Shown here piece by piece: positions 1 to 9,233 of a stretch of DNA of 64,000 nt. Source of the DNA: Okeania sp. SIO2B3 (GTDB lineage: Bacteria; Cyanobacteriota; Cyanobacteriia; Cyanobacteriales; Microcoleaceae); contig NZ_JAAHGH010000021.1 in NCBI RefSeq assembly GCF_010672525.1, forward strand, positions 1 through 64,000. Direction: 5' to 3'. The first letter of the stretch is position 1; each line of letters opens with the position of its first letter. Position numbers and translations under genes: made by a program. A model generated the notes under the pieces. It had not been told where the DNA came from. It worked only from the letters and a program-made list of their open reading frames with translations, and made no database searches.

Positions 1-829
1 TTACTGGCGATCGCTTAGATGCTAAATCTCAATTGTTGAACTTTAGGTATAAACAACTGATTAAATTATCACTACCTATGCCTGGATTTGGTATATTTTT
101 TCAATATATTTCACTTCTGCCTTCCTTATTATTTCTTCCTTCTTACTTCTTCCTTCTTCCTTCTTCCTTCTTCCTTTTTTTCAGGTAAATACCTGAAATT
201 TATTAATAAAAGCTGAGGAAACAATAATATTTTCATAAATTATCAAATAGTAATTTTTTCTTAGGGTATATTTGTCCCATTACTACCAAAATTATTTTCC
301 TTTTTTTATTAACCTAGGTTTTTGTTCCATTGCTGGCGATCGCTTAGGTGCTAAATCTCAATTGTTCAACTTTAGGTATAAACAACTGATTAAATTATCA
401 CTACCTATGGCTGGATTTGGTATGAGGATTTTTTCAATATATTTCACTTCTGCCTTCCTTATTATTTCTTCCTTCTTACTTCTTCCTTCTTCCTTCTTCC
501 TTTTTTTCAGGTAAATACCTGAAATTTATTAATAAAAGCTGAGGAAACAATAATATTTTCATAAATCATCAAATAGTAATTTTTTCTTAGGGTATATTTG
601 TTCCATTACTACCAAAACTATTTTCCTTTTTTTATTAACCTAGGTTTTTGTTCCATTACTGGCGATCGCTTAGATGCTAAATCTCAATTGTTGAACTTTA
701 GGTATAAACAACTGATTAAATTATCACTACCTATGCCTGGATTTGGTATATTTTTTCAATATATTTCACTTCTGCCTTCCTTCTTACTTCTTCCTTCTTA
801 CTTCTTACTTCTTACTTCTTACTTCTTCC
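1..829. repeat. Three tandem copies of a ~326-329 bp non-coding repeat
   Basis: The phrase TTACTGGCGATCGCTTAGAT recurs, with small changes, at 1, 330 and 656, giving a period of 329 then 326 bases. Each unit carries one GCGATCGC octamer, a pyrimidine-rich CTTCCTTCTTACTT tract and a stretch ending in TTTTTATTAACCTAGG. The third unit is cut short at about 829, where the ABC transporter gene ends. Short reading frames inside the units repeat with the unit and open with TTG, so I treat the region as non-coding. Confidence 0.85.
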
Positions 830-2611
830 TTACTTTAAACCAGATTGTACCCGCCATAAACCAGCATAAATTCCCGCACTTTCTAATAATTCTTCATGGC
901 GACCAAACTCAACTATTTTGCCAGATTCCATAACATAAATACAATCGGCATTTCTGATAGTAGAAAGACGATGAGCAATAGCAATAGTTGTCCGATTTTG
1001 AGTGATTTTTTCTAAAGATTTTTGAATAGCTGCTTCAGTTTCATTATCCACTGCTGAAGTTGCCTCATCAAGTATCAAAATAGGAGGATTTTTCAACACA
1101 GCTCTAGCAATAGCAATTCGTTGTCTTTGACCCCCTGATAATTTCTGTCCTCTTTCCCCAACAATAGTATCGTAACCTTGAGGTAATTTATTAATAAAAT
1201 CATCCGCTTCAGCAATTTTAGCTGCGGCAATAATTTCTGGCAAAGTCGCATCAAAAGAACCATAATTAATATTTTCAGCCACAGTTCCATGAAACAAAAA
1301 TACATCCTGACTAACTAAACCTATTGCTCGCCGTAAATCTTGTAAATTAATCTGATTTATTTCTATACCATCGAGAGTAATTTTACCTGCTTGTATTTCA
1401 TAAAACCGCAGTAATAATTTGACTATCGTGCTTTTTCCCGAACCTGTTGAACCGACAATTCCAATAGTTTTACCAGCAGGAATTTTGAGAGAAATATTTT
1501 CCACAACAGGTAAATTATTCCCATAAGCAAAGGAGACATTTTCTAACTCTAATTCTCCCTTAACCGACTCAACAGGCAAAGCAATATTTCCCGGAGAAAT
1601 AGTAATAGAAGTGTCTAATAAATTCATCACTCGATTAGTAGAAGCCATACTTCGTTGATATAAATCAAGAGTTTGTCCTAAACGAGTTAAAGGCCATAAT
1701 AATCGTTGAGTTAAAAATACCATTACACTGTAAGTACCTACGGCTAATTTACCAGCAACTGCTTCTAAACCACCTAATAATAAAGTTGCGGTAAAACCGA
1801 TAAAAATTATAATTCTAATCAAAGGTACAAAAGCAGCAGAAAAAGCGATCGCTCGTCTATTACTGATTTTATAACCTTCACTTTCTCGAGTAATTCTTCC
1901 TACTTCATAAGCTTCTGCTGTGAAACTTTTGATAGTAGTAATTCCTGAAAGATTATTAGATAATTGTCCGTTTAATAAACTGACCCTTTCTCGAACTTCA
2001 GCATAACGAGGGACTAAAAATTTTTGAAACCAAATTGAACCCCAAATAATAAATGGCATTGGTAAAACTGCCCACCAAGCTACACTAGGAGCTAAAACAA
2101 AAAAAGCACCGCCAATAATTGTGACTGTTACTAACACTTGAATTATTTCATTTGCTCCTACATCCAAAAACCTTTCTAACTGATTAATATCATCATTTAA
2201 AATTGCCATTAAATTGCCTGTGCTGCGTTCTTCAAAATAGGCTAACTCTAAATCTTGTAAATGACTATAAGCTTCAATACGTAGATCGTGCTGAATATTC
2301 TGAGCTAAACTGCGCCAAAGTCGCTCATAAGCATATTGAAAAATTGATTCTAATCCCCAAACAATTAAACTCAGAAATGTTAAAATCAGAAGTTGTCCAA
2401 AAATATCTTGAATTCCCCATTGAGCAATCAGAGAATCTTCTTGTTTCACCACAACATCAACTGCTGCCCCAATTAAAACTGGAGGTGCCAGGTCGAAAAT
2501 TTTATTTAAAATCGAACAGATAGCAGCTTGCCAAATTTGAATACGATAACTACTTCCATAGTTGAGCAAACGTAAAAAAGGATGTTTTGATTGAAATGTT
2601 TTTTTTGACAA
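830..2611 (-). CDS. ABC transporter, fused permease and ATP-binding protein
   Basis: This 593-residue half-transporter has an N-terminal six-helix exporter domain (about 1-330) and a C-terminal nucleotide-binding domain. The ATPase part shows Walker A GSTGSGKST, signature LSGGQRQRIAIARA and Walker B ILILDEATSAVD, so it is a type I (MsbA/HlyB-like) exporter that should act as a dimer in the inner membrane. The substrate cannot be told from sequence. The only start that keeps the usual N terminus is TTG at 2611; no ATG lies nearby. It is transcribed away from the lipoprotein-like gene at 2712, and the 100-base gap between them must hold both promoters. Confidence 0.9.
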   Translation of the reverse strand: MSKKTFQSKHPFLRLLNYGSSYRIQIWQAAICSILNKIFDLAPPVLIGAAVDVVVKQEDSLIAQWGIQDIFGQLLILTFLSLIVWGLESIFQYAYERLWRSLAQNIQHDLRIEAYSHLQDLELAYFEERSTGNLMAILNDDINQLERFLDVGANEIIQVLVTVTIIGGAFFVLAPSVAWWAVLPMPFIIWGSIWFQKFLVPRYAEVRERVSLLNGQLSNNLSGITTIKSFTAEAYEVGRITRESEGYKISNRRAIAFSAAFVPLIRIIIFIGFTATLLLGGLEAVAGKLAVGTYSVMVFLTQRLLWPLTRLGQTLDLYQRSMASTNRVMNLLDTSITISPGNIALPVESVKGELELENVSFAYGNNLPVVENISLKIPAGKTIGIVGSTGSGKSTIVKLLLRFYEIQAGKITLDGIEINQINLQDLRRAIGLVSQDVFLFHGTVAENINYGSFDATLPEIIAAAKIAEADDFINKLPQGYDTIVGERGQKLSGGQRQRIAIARAVLKNPPILILDEATSAVDNETEAAIQKSLEKITQNRTTIAIAHRLSTIRNADCIYVMESGKIVEFGRHEELLESAGIYAGLWRVQSGLK

Positions 2612-2711
2612 TGTGAAATCCCAATAATTTTGTATAAGTAAAAACTTGAGTTATTCTAACATAGTTAAGATTAAGTATAATGTAAATATAGCCATTCTAA
2701 ATTAACGAACT

Positions 2712-3446
2712 ATGAAAAATTCCAAAATAGATCAAAAGTATCAAAATATTATTCCTGTTCCCTTAAGAAAATCTTCAATTCTTAATTTATTCTTAATCAC
2801 AATCATAGTTGTTTTCAATACTAGCTGTAGTAATTGGAACTTGAAATTATATAATTCTAGGCAAACTATAGACAAACAAACTCGTTTTTCCTTGAATAAC
2901 CGTCCAGACTTTTTTGAAAAAGGACGACTAAAGATAGAGCAGGAAATGAAACAGCTCGAAACACAAAAACCCCAATCTGTATTAACGATTGAATCTGGGC
3001 AGATAGAATGGCAAAAATTTATTTTTAAAGAAGGCGATTTTACCATCTGGATGCCTACAGGTGGAATGACGGCCGAGATAGAAATTATTGAAACTGAGAA
3101 TGGAAAGATTAATTTTAAAGTATTTGCAAGTCATCCCGAATCATCAAGATTTGTAGTTGCTTATTCCGACGTTTTAAATAGTAAACAATTGACAGATAAA
3201 CAAGATATATTAGCAAGAGTGCAAAACAAAATTGTTGATGTTAAAAATTTTAAATTGAGCAGGGATTATTCCTACAACTCAGAAAGATTTTTAGGGAGAG
3301 AATTTGTACTAACAAATGATCTAGAAACTATTACATTCAGAGTTTATTTAGCAGAACGAAGGTTGTATATGATTGGCGCAAGTGAAATTGAAAATGAAAT
3401 TCCAGGAGCAGTAGAAAAATTTTTAGATTCATTTAAACTGAATTAA
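2712..3446 (+). CDS. Hypothetical exported protein, possibly a lipoprotein
   Basis: The protein has 244 residues. A hydrophobic segment at about 24-38 is followed by TSC, which may be a weak lipobox with Cys as the attachment residue, although Asn at -3 is unusual. The rest is polar with alternating beta-like stretches and no motif I recognise. It ends two bases before the next gene starts, so the two are probably co-transcribed. Function unknown. Confidence 0.7.
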   Translation: MKNSKIDQKYQNIIPVPLRKSSILNLFLITIIVVFNTSCSNWNLKLYNSRQTIDKQTRFSLNNRPDFFEKGRLKIEQEMKQLETQKPQSVLTIESGQIEWQKFIFKEGDFTIWMPTGGMTAEIEIIETENGKINFKVFASHPESSRFVVAYSDVLNSKQLTDKQDILARVQNKIVDVKNFKLSRDYSYNSERFLGREFVLTNDLETITFRVYLAERRLYMIGASEIENEIPGAVEKFLDSFKLN

Positions 3447-3448
3447 AT

Positions 3449-4075
3449 ATGGTGATGAATAACATACCTCGTCAAACACTTTATCAATTAATTCAAAAAG
3501 AGGGGATAACCCGGTACAAGGAAGCAAAAAAATGTAAAGCTGTACTATCAGATTTGTGTGGAGAATATCTCAAAGAAATCTCGGTGCTTGTTGTTGCACT
3601 GGAAGAGCAAGTTATTGATGAGTTGCAAAAAAATGCCGGAGTTATTCCTTTAGAACTGTTACTGAAACAGCTTGCTAAACGAATTCAAAATAAACGTGCT
3701 ATTGCAGAAGAAGCATCTATTTGGGCAGTTGAATCTTGGGCGTTTGTTTTGGGTATTTATTCACCAGATTTAGGTAATATTAATCCCTATCCCGGACACA
3801 GTCGAGTGGGATTAATTCAGTACACATTAATTTTAAGTTTCAGTAACGTCGGGAATAAAATTTGGTCTTATTCTATTGACTTGACTGAGAATGAGGAAGA
3901 TAATCCACAAGGATTTTTTAATAAAAATAGCAAGCAAGAATATAACAAGTTTAAAACTTCCTTGGAAAGAGAAACATCAGGAAATGTTTACAGCACTAAA
4001 ATAGACTTGATCATTAGTAAATGGTGCAAACAAATTTCTATGGGATACCGCACCTTTGAACTGGAGTATAATTAA
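3449..4075 (+). CDS. Hypothetical protein with a helical N-terminal module
   Basis: A 208-residue protein starting two bases after the stop of the upstream gene, which suggests translational coupling; a second ATG lies two codons in. Residues about 5-95 are helical and contain the phrase EEASIWAVESWAFVLG. From memory, similar modules occur at the N terminus of bacterial signalling proteins in cyanobacteria and actinobacteria, but I cannot name the family. Residues about 110-205 are mixed alpha/beta. It precedes the GTPase/vWA locus by 324 bases, so a link is possible but unproven. Confidence 0.7.
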   Translation: MVMNNIPRQTLYQLIQKEGITRYKEAKKCKAVLSDLCGEYLKEISVLVVALEEQVIDELQKNAGVIPLELLLKQLAKRIQNKRAIAEEASIWAVESWAFVLGIYSPDLGNINPYPGHSRVGLIQYTLILSFSNVGNKIWSYSIDLTENEEDNPQGFFNKNSKQEYNKFKTSLERETSGNVYSTKIDLIISKWCKQISMGYRTFELEYN

Positions 4076-4399
4076 ATTTGTAAGTATTCAGCCGTCAGCT
4101 ATCAGCTTAATTAACCTTTAAAAAAGACAAAAGCAATTGAGAGGTTTTAAGGAATTAAAAGTATGGGTCATTTTAGTTATTAGTTATCAGTATCTCTGCC
4201 TAAACCATTGGGATTGAAATACGGATGTTGATTTTGTTCATCCCCTATCCAAGGGGAGGTTTTAGACCTGATTTTTTGATAAAAGTTCACCAGTTAACCT
4301 TAATATTCTATTGAGTTACATCCTTCGTTAAAAAGCTGAGAGCTGAACGCTAATAGCTGAATGCTTACTTAAATTTATTTGATTTTTTTTCAGTAAACT
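4076..4399. other. Intergenic stretch with REP-like fragments
   Basis: It has no convincing gene. It contains AGCCGTCAGCTATCAGCTTAA and AGCTGAGAGCTGAACGCTAA type strings, which recur across the window near 34900, 49860, 55390, 59890 and 61130. The promoter of the following GTPase gene should lie in the last 60 bases, but I see no clear -35/-10 pair. Confidence 0.6.
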
Positions 4400-5137
4400 A
4401 TGTCAGTTATTGTTATGGGAGACCAAGCAGTAGGAAAAACTACTTTGATGTTGGAGTTAGCTAAGTCTAATAGAGGTAATGTTCAGGTTATTAAACCTTC
4501 TTATGATGATTTAGAACGATTTACTATTGATGGTCAAGTTATGCCTACGGATAGTATTAATAATATACCTATAGAACTGAGGGTTAATTTATCTGGTAAT
4601 ATTAAAGAGATAAAGGTAAATTTGATTGATTCTCCTGGAGAAGCTTGGAGAGCAGAAGATTCTAGATGGCGCAAAGCTAATCCTCAAGATTGGAATTTTC
4701 TTTTAACAAGTCTCCATAATGCTAAATTTTTAATGATAGTTATGGCTCCCTACCGAGAATTATTAAAGAATAATTTGGTTGGAAATGATGGATTAAATAT
4801 AGAGGATATTCGGTTTAGAAAACAAACTCAATGGAAAAATCGTTTTCAAGAATGGATTAATTTTCTAGAAAATAATGCCAGAAATAATCAGTATGTAATT
4901 TTTTGCTTAAATATGGCAGATTTGTTTTGCAATGTGCAACAAATTTCCGAAGTTTTACAACGAGAAAAATCTATTAATTGGATGCAACATAAAACAAATG
5001 TTTTACCTATTTTTGATAATGTTCGGGAGCTAATTTACCGTTTTGAGCAGAACCGTATTGTGAAAACTCAAGTCTTTATTACAACTTATAAAGCTCGCCC
5101 GTTATTAGAGTTACCATGGTTATATATTGGAACTTAA
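4400..5137 (+). CDS. P-loop GTPase-like protein (first of two)
   Basis: The protein has 245 residues and begins almost at the nucleotide-binding site. Residues 7-14, GDQAVGKT, form Walker A. LIDSPGEAW (Asp77, Gly80) fits the DxxG/Walker B switch. NMAD near residue 170 sits where NKxD normally lies but is degenerate. These features fit a TRAFAC-like GTPase. It is the first gene of a same-strand run with a second P-loop protein, a possible GAP1-like protein and vWA proteins. That context resembles GTPase-centred conflict systems; the assignment rests on motifs and context, not on a search. Confidence 0.75.
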   Translation: MSVIVMGDQAVGKTTLMLELAKSNRGNVQVIKPSYDDLERFTIDGQVMPTDSINNIPIELRVNLSGNIKEIKVNLIDSPGEAWRAEDSRWRKANPQDWNFLLTSLHNAKFLMIVMAPYRELLKNNLVGNDGLNIEDIRFRKQTQWKNRFQEWINFLENNARNNQYVIFCLNMADLFCNVQQISEVLQREKSINWMQHKTNVLPIFDNVRELIYRFEQNRIVKTQVFITTYKARPLLELPWLYIGT

Positions 5138-5460
5138 AACAGTTATAGAATTTGTCATAAAGATGAGGTACATTTACGATCCCCCGCGCATCCCCCTTAA
5201 AAAGAGGGACTTTGAAAGTTCCCCTCTTTGAAGGCTATATTAATTATCAGTAATTAATTATTAATTAGACTGAATTTTACCGAAAAATTGTGGTTGAAAT
5301 CCTCTTCTTTTAAAGGAGAGATAATTCTAAATTATAAATTATAAATTCTTGAAGAGGTACATCCATCGCGGGCAAGATGCCCGCACTACAATATTTTTAT
5401 CATTTACCCTGTACCTCAGTCCGAAATATGCTGTAAATCTATTACTAAGGAATCTAAAAA
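5138..5460. repeat. Intergenic repeats between the two GTPase genes
   Basis: It holds GAGGTACATTTACGATCCCC with AAAAAGAGGGACTTTGAAAG, related to the tandem array at 6470. It also has the palindrome GCGGGCAAGATGCCCGC at about 5369-5385, whose complement recurs near 21320. No coding sequence is seen. Confidence 0.6.
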
Positions 5461-6399
5461 ATGCCACTAACTCCTGCTCCACCTATTACTACTCTCCCTG
5501 GAGAAAATAAGAAAAATATTTATATAATTGGTCCGAGAGCTTCAGGTAAAACTACTTTTTTGGGAGCTTTATTATCAATTACTAATTACAGTAAAAACAA
5601 AAGTCATACAGGAAAAGTTACTGTCGATACAAGAGGAGCAACCCGTCAGTTAGAAAGTACAGTAAGAGATAGTTGGGAAACTAAAAGACCTTTAGAACCT
5701 ACAATGTTTGATGGTAGTTTGCAAGACTACGAATTTTCGATAACAATTAATCCCAAATCTAGACCAACAGAAATTAAATTAAACGCTAAAGATTATGCAG
5801 GTGAATTTTTTCAAGAACTACGAAGGACAGATTTATCTAGACAAATAAAACCCTATCTCCTAGATTGTTTAACAAATGCTAATGGATGGATAGTTTTGCT
5901 GCCTGATTTCTGTCTAGAAGATCGAGGAAATGAGTTTAGTATTGTTGAAGATATTGATGGTTTTTACAGAAGTGTCTTTCATAAACTTTTATCTGAATTT
6001 CCCAAAGATGACGATATTTTTTCCCTAGATGAACTAACAAAAATAGAAAGTAATCTGAGAAAAATAAGGATTGCTTTTGTAATGAGTAAATGTGAGCGTG
6101 GCGAACTGTGGACAAGGCGATGGGAACCAGAACGAGATTTATTTCAAGTTCATCTGAGTAATACAAGAAAATTTTTAAGAGAAAATCTTTCTCTGAGAAA
6201 AAATCAAATTGATTTCTTTGCTTTGTCTTCTTTTGGAGTTTTGCCTCAAAACGATCCTCGCCCGAATAGATTAAATTTAGGCAAGAATTTACAAGATGGA
6301 GCGATGATAGAGGAAACAGGACAATGGCGACCTTTTGGTTTAGTTAATCCTTTGTATTGGATAGCTACAGGTAAAAGATGGAAAGACCCTTCTTTTTGA
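5461..6399 (+). CDS. P-loop GTPase-like protein (second)
   Basis: A 312-residue protein with Walker A GPRASGKT (24-31) and the switch-like motif KDYAGEFF (Asp111, Gly114). MSKCERGEL near residue 208 follows a hydrophobic strand, where the NKxD base-specificity motif usually lies. The layout recalls the double-GTPase (DO-GTPase) proteins of GTPase-associated systems, though that family match is from memory. With the gene at 4400 it gives the locus two different P-loop proteins. A 12-unit tandem repeat separates it from the large protein gene at 6951. Confidence 0.75.
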   Translation: MPLTPAPPITTLPGENKKNIYIIGPRASGKTTFLGALLSITNYSKNKSHTGKVTVDTRGATRQLESTVRDSWETKRPLEPTMFDGSLQDYEFSITINPKSRPTEIKLNAKDYAGEFFQELRRTDLSRQIKPYLLDCLTNANGWIVLLPDFCLEDRGNEFSIVEDIDGFYRSVFHKLLSEFPKDDDIFSLDELTKIESNLRKIRIAFVMSKCERGELWTRRWEPERDLFQVHLSNTRKFLRENLSLRKNQIDFFALSSFGVLPQNDPRPNRLNLGKNLQDGAMIEETGQWRPFGLVNPLYWIATGKRWKDPSF

Positions 6400-6435
6400 A
6401 GGATACTGTTAATAATTATAGCAATTCCTGCAGTT

Positions 6436-6890
6436 ATGAGGTACATTTACTATCCCCCTAAATCTCCCTTAAAAATAGGGACTTTGAAGACTTTCTCCTT
6501 TTTAAGGGTGAGTTTGTTGAAGACTCTCTCCTTTTTAAAGGTGAGTTTGAAGACTCCCTCCTTTTTAAGGGTGAGTTTGTTGAATACTTTCTCCTTTTTA
6601 AAGGTGACTTTGAAAACTCCCTCCTTTTTAAAGGTGAGTTTGAAGACTCCCTCCTTTTTAAAGGTGAGTTTGAAGACTCCCTCCTTTTTAAGGGTGAGTT
6701 TGTTGAATACTTTCTCCTTTTTAAAGGTGAGTTTGAAGACTCCCTCCTTTTTAAGGTTGAGTTTGAATACTTTCTCCTTTTTAAGGGTGAGTTTGTTGAA
6801 TACTTTCTCCTTTTTAAAGGTGAGTTTGAAGACTCCCCCCTTTTTAAGCGGTTCCCCCCTTACTAAGGGGGGTTAGGGGGGATCTAAAAC
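6436..6890. repeat. Array of about 12 tandem 30- or 33-bp units
   Basis: Units read AGACTCCCTCCTTTTTAAAG plus GTGAGTTTGA (30 bp) or plus GTGAGTTTGTTGA (33 bp). I count 12, ending in a degenerate CCCCCCTTACTAAGGGGGG hairpin. Because every unit is a multiple of three, an open frame of 146 codons survives by default. The predicted peptide is a monotonous KTPSFLKVSL-type repeat and the sequence derives from the usual CCCCCTTTTTAAGGGGGA intergenic repeat, so I do not call a gene. Confidence 0.85.
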
Positions 6891-6950
6891 TGTACGTCAT
6901 AGGTTAAAGAAATACTATAGAAAATAAAACGTAGATTTAGGAAAAAATTT

Positions 6951-9203
6951 ATGACTGAAATAGATGAAGTAATAATTTATGAATTTAGGTCTGGTTTTAC
7001 TTATGAATTTTGTGGAAATAGTTGGAGGTCTACTGGATTTTATGGCTCCCCTTATGTAGGACATACTTTTAATGATGGTGTTATTCCTGAACCTCTTCAA
7101 AGAGCTACTAGAAGAGAAGATTCACGGTTTGATGTATCTCAAAAAATTGATTATCAAAGCTTTATAAATTTACCTCATCAAACTAGAGATTTGATGGGTT
7201 TTAAAGAATTTAATGAGTCTTTTGTTCATGGAAATGCTTTAGTAGGAAGAATTATTGAAGAATGGGCTGTTTTAGCAGTAGTTTCTATTGCAATTGACTT
7301 TGCTAATCGAATTTTTCCTGTGAAACGTTATTTCTGTTGTCGGGAATCTTATGATAGAAATTACGATGCAATGGCAACTTTAATTGAGTTTTTTTTCGAT
7401 ACTCGACCAGAGAATTTAACTTTCGATATCTTGGAAAATAAGCCGGAAAAAAGTCATAAATTTGATGGGTTTAGTAGTCAAGATTTAGAGTCTCTAGATT
7501 ATCCAGATTCTCAGGATTTTTATGATAGTAAGTTTGATGGGTTGCGTTTATTTAAACCAGGTTTAGATATGAGTAAAAATAACTTACTAAAAATGTGGAA
7601 AACCTGTTTAAGTTTAGTCCCTGGCGATCGAGAAAAAGCTGCTTGGGCATTTAACGTTGACTCAGTTGCAAGTCCTACAGATTTTACTTTAATACAAGCT
7701 GGAACAAAGGAGTTTTTTCATAGAAATTATTCTACAGTTTCTCGTCAACCTGCACTTCCCCCTTCTTCGTCTAATCAAAGAGAATCAACTAATAGTAATT
7801 ACTCTTCTCCACAAGCATCTTCTCCGTCTCAGTTTAATCAAGGGACAACATCAAATAATTTAGATACTGAGTCAGTTTTTAAAGATTTTGTCGAAGATGG
7901 AAATTTATCACAACAAACATTTCGATTTATCACAAAAGGTATTCAGCAAAATAATCAACAATTGCAAAATTTATCAAACAAAGGCACAGATGAAATAAGA
8001 ACAGAATTTAATGATTATTATTTGATTATTCGTTACTATACCCTCAGTGCTTTAATAGTACCTGAAAGAGCAGTAGATTTGTTTCAGCAATTACTATTTA
8101 GTAGAAATGATATTTGGGAAGAGTTTTTGAAGTCTGCTAAATATTTTAAATATTTTCAACAAAGGCAAAATGATCCTTATTTAAAAAAAACAATTGAGAA
8201 ATCTATTGAGGAAAGTGTGTGGTTAATTATCAATAATCTTGTTGAAAACCAATTTAGATTACCTCGTCAAAAAAATTTTCGACTCTATCAATCTGGAAAA
8301 TTAAAAAGGTTCTTTACTAAAGAAGAGAATATTTGGAGAAAAGGCATATTTTTGTCATACCAAAAATTTCTTCCTACTGAAAGTAGTGATACTGGGCAAC
8401 AACAAGAGAGTACAAGTTCCTCTTTTCAAGGTTTTCTTGATAACTTAGACAATGAACAATATAGAAAGGAGTACAAAAAAGGATATGAAAAAATAACTCA
8501 AATTTTTGCTCAAGTTAGCAAAAATACTTCTCACCACAAAACAGAATTTTTATTTTTCCAGGCTTTAATAGAACAAAAGTTTAGGGGCAAAGTTTCTCAT
8601 GGACTGTATTCTAAACTGAAGAAATATCCTGCGAATGCTTCATTATTTTTATACTTAGTAAAAGAAAAAACTATCTGGGAGAATTTATGCCAAATTTTGA
8701 ATTGGAATCGACGAAAAATAGGTCGGCGATCGCCACAACTACCTCCTAGTAGAGAACCGCAACTAACAAATCAAAATCCCGTTGGTAATGTACCCCACAA
8801 TACTCAAAATATAACGCCTCCAAGTAATTCTGGAAATTACCAACAAATAAATCAAAATCCCGTTGGTAATGTACCCCACAATACTCAAAATCAAACACCT
8901 CCAAGTAATTCTGGAAATTACCAACAAATAAATAGAACTCCAGTTGATAATCTACCCCACAATACTCAAAATCAAACACCTCCAAATAATTCTGGAAATA
9001 GAAGACAAACAAATAATGCTAAAAGATTGTTAAAGCAAATTTCTACAATTCTAGCTGTTTTTTCTTTATTAGGTGTAATAGCAACTATGATTCTAGGATT
9101 TCTTCAATTTGCAATTGAAGTAGTTATATCTCCCTTAGTCTTAGCACTACTGCTAATACTGATTGCTTTCTTAATGTTTATAGTTCAAGAATATATGCTC
9201 TAG
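6951..9203 (+). CDS. Large membrane-anchored protein, possibly GAP1-like
   Basis: The protein has 750 residues. Residues 1-255 form a globular domain rich in aromatic residues (SGFTYEFCGNSW, YGSPYVGHTF), resembling by context the N-terminal domain of GTPase-associated protein 1; this is a tentative call. A Ser/Pro/Asn linker (about 260-300) leads to a helical domain (about 305-565) that includes LIIRYYTLSALIVPERAVDL. Three 27-residue NQNPVGNVPHNTQ-type repeats follow (about 606-686). Two TM helices at the C terminus (about 695-745) anchor it. The repeats have an exact 81-base DNA period (8769, 8850, 8931). The next gene is a truncated paralogue of its second half. Confidence 0.7.
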   Translation: MTEIDEVIIYEFRSGFTYEFCGNSWRSTGFYGSPYVGHTFNDGVIPEPLQRATRREDSRFDVSQKIDYQSFINLPHQTRDLMGFKEFNESFVHGNALVGRIIEEWAVLAVVSIAIDFANRIFPVKRYFCCRESYDRNYDAMATLIEFFFDTRPENLTFDILENKPEKSHKFDGFSSQDLESLDYPDSQDFYDSKFDGLRLFKPGLDMSKNNLLKMWKTCLSLVPGDREKAAWAFNVDSVASPTDFTLIQAGTKEFFHRNYSTVSRQPALPPSSSNQRESTNSNYSSPQASSPSQFNQGTTSNNLDTESVFKDFVEDGNLSQQTFRFITKGIQQNNQQLQNLSNKGTDEIRTEFNDYYLIIRYYTLSALIVPERAVDLFQQLLFSRNDIWEEFLKSAKYFKYFQQRQNDPYLKKTIEKSIEESVWLIINNLVENQFRLPRQKNFRLYQSGKLKRFFTKEENIWRKGIFLSYQKFLPTESSDTGQQQESTSSSFQGFLDNLDNEQYRKEYKKGYEKITQIFAQVSKNTSHHKTEFLFFQALIEQKFRGKVSHGLYSKLKKYPANASLFLYLVKEKTIWENLCQILNWNRRKIGRRSPQLPPSREPQLTNQNPVGNVPHNTQNITPPSNSGNYQQINQNPVGNVPHNTQNQTPPSNSGNYQQINRTPVDNLPHNTQNQTPPNNSGNRRQTNNAKRLLKQISTILAVFSLLGVIATMILGFLQFAIEVVISPLVLALLLILIAFLMFIVQEYML

Positions 9204-9233
9204 ATATTTAGAAAAACCATCGCTAGTAAAATT

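Noticed and set aside
272-933. Two similar short reading frames (80 and 111 codons) at the left edge
   Set aside because: They open with TTG, lie in the triplicated 326-bp repeat, and their peptide is the translation of a CTTCCTTCTT pyrimidine run. Similar sequence in every unit shows repeat structure, not coding.
6436-6876. 146-codon ORF
   Set aside because: It is the frame of a 30/33-bp tandem repeat of a common intergenic type; unit lengths keep it open by chance.
8746-9012. Antisense 88-codon ORF
   Set aside because: It mirrors the 27-residue repeats of the 6951 gene product and has no independent signal.
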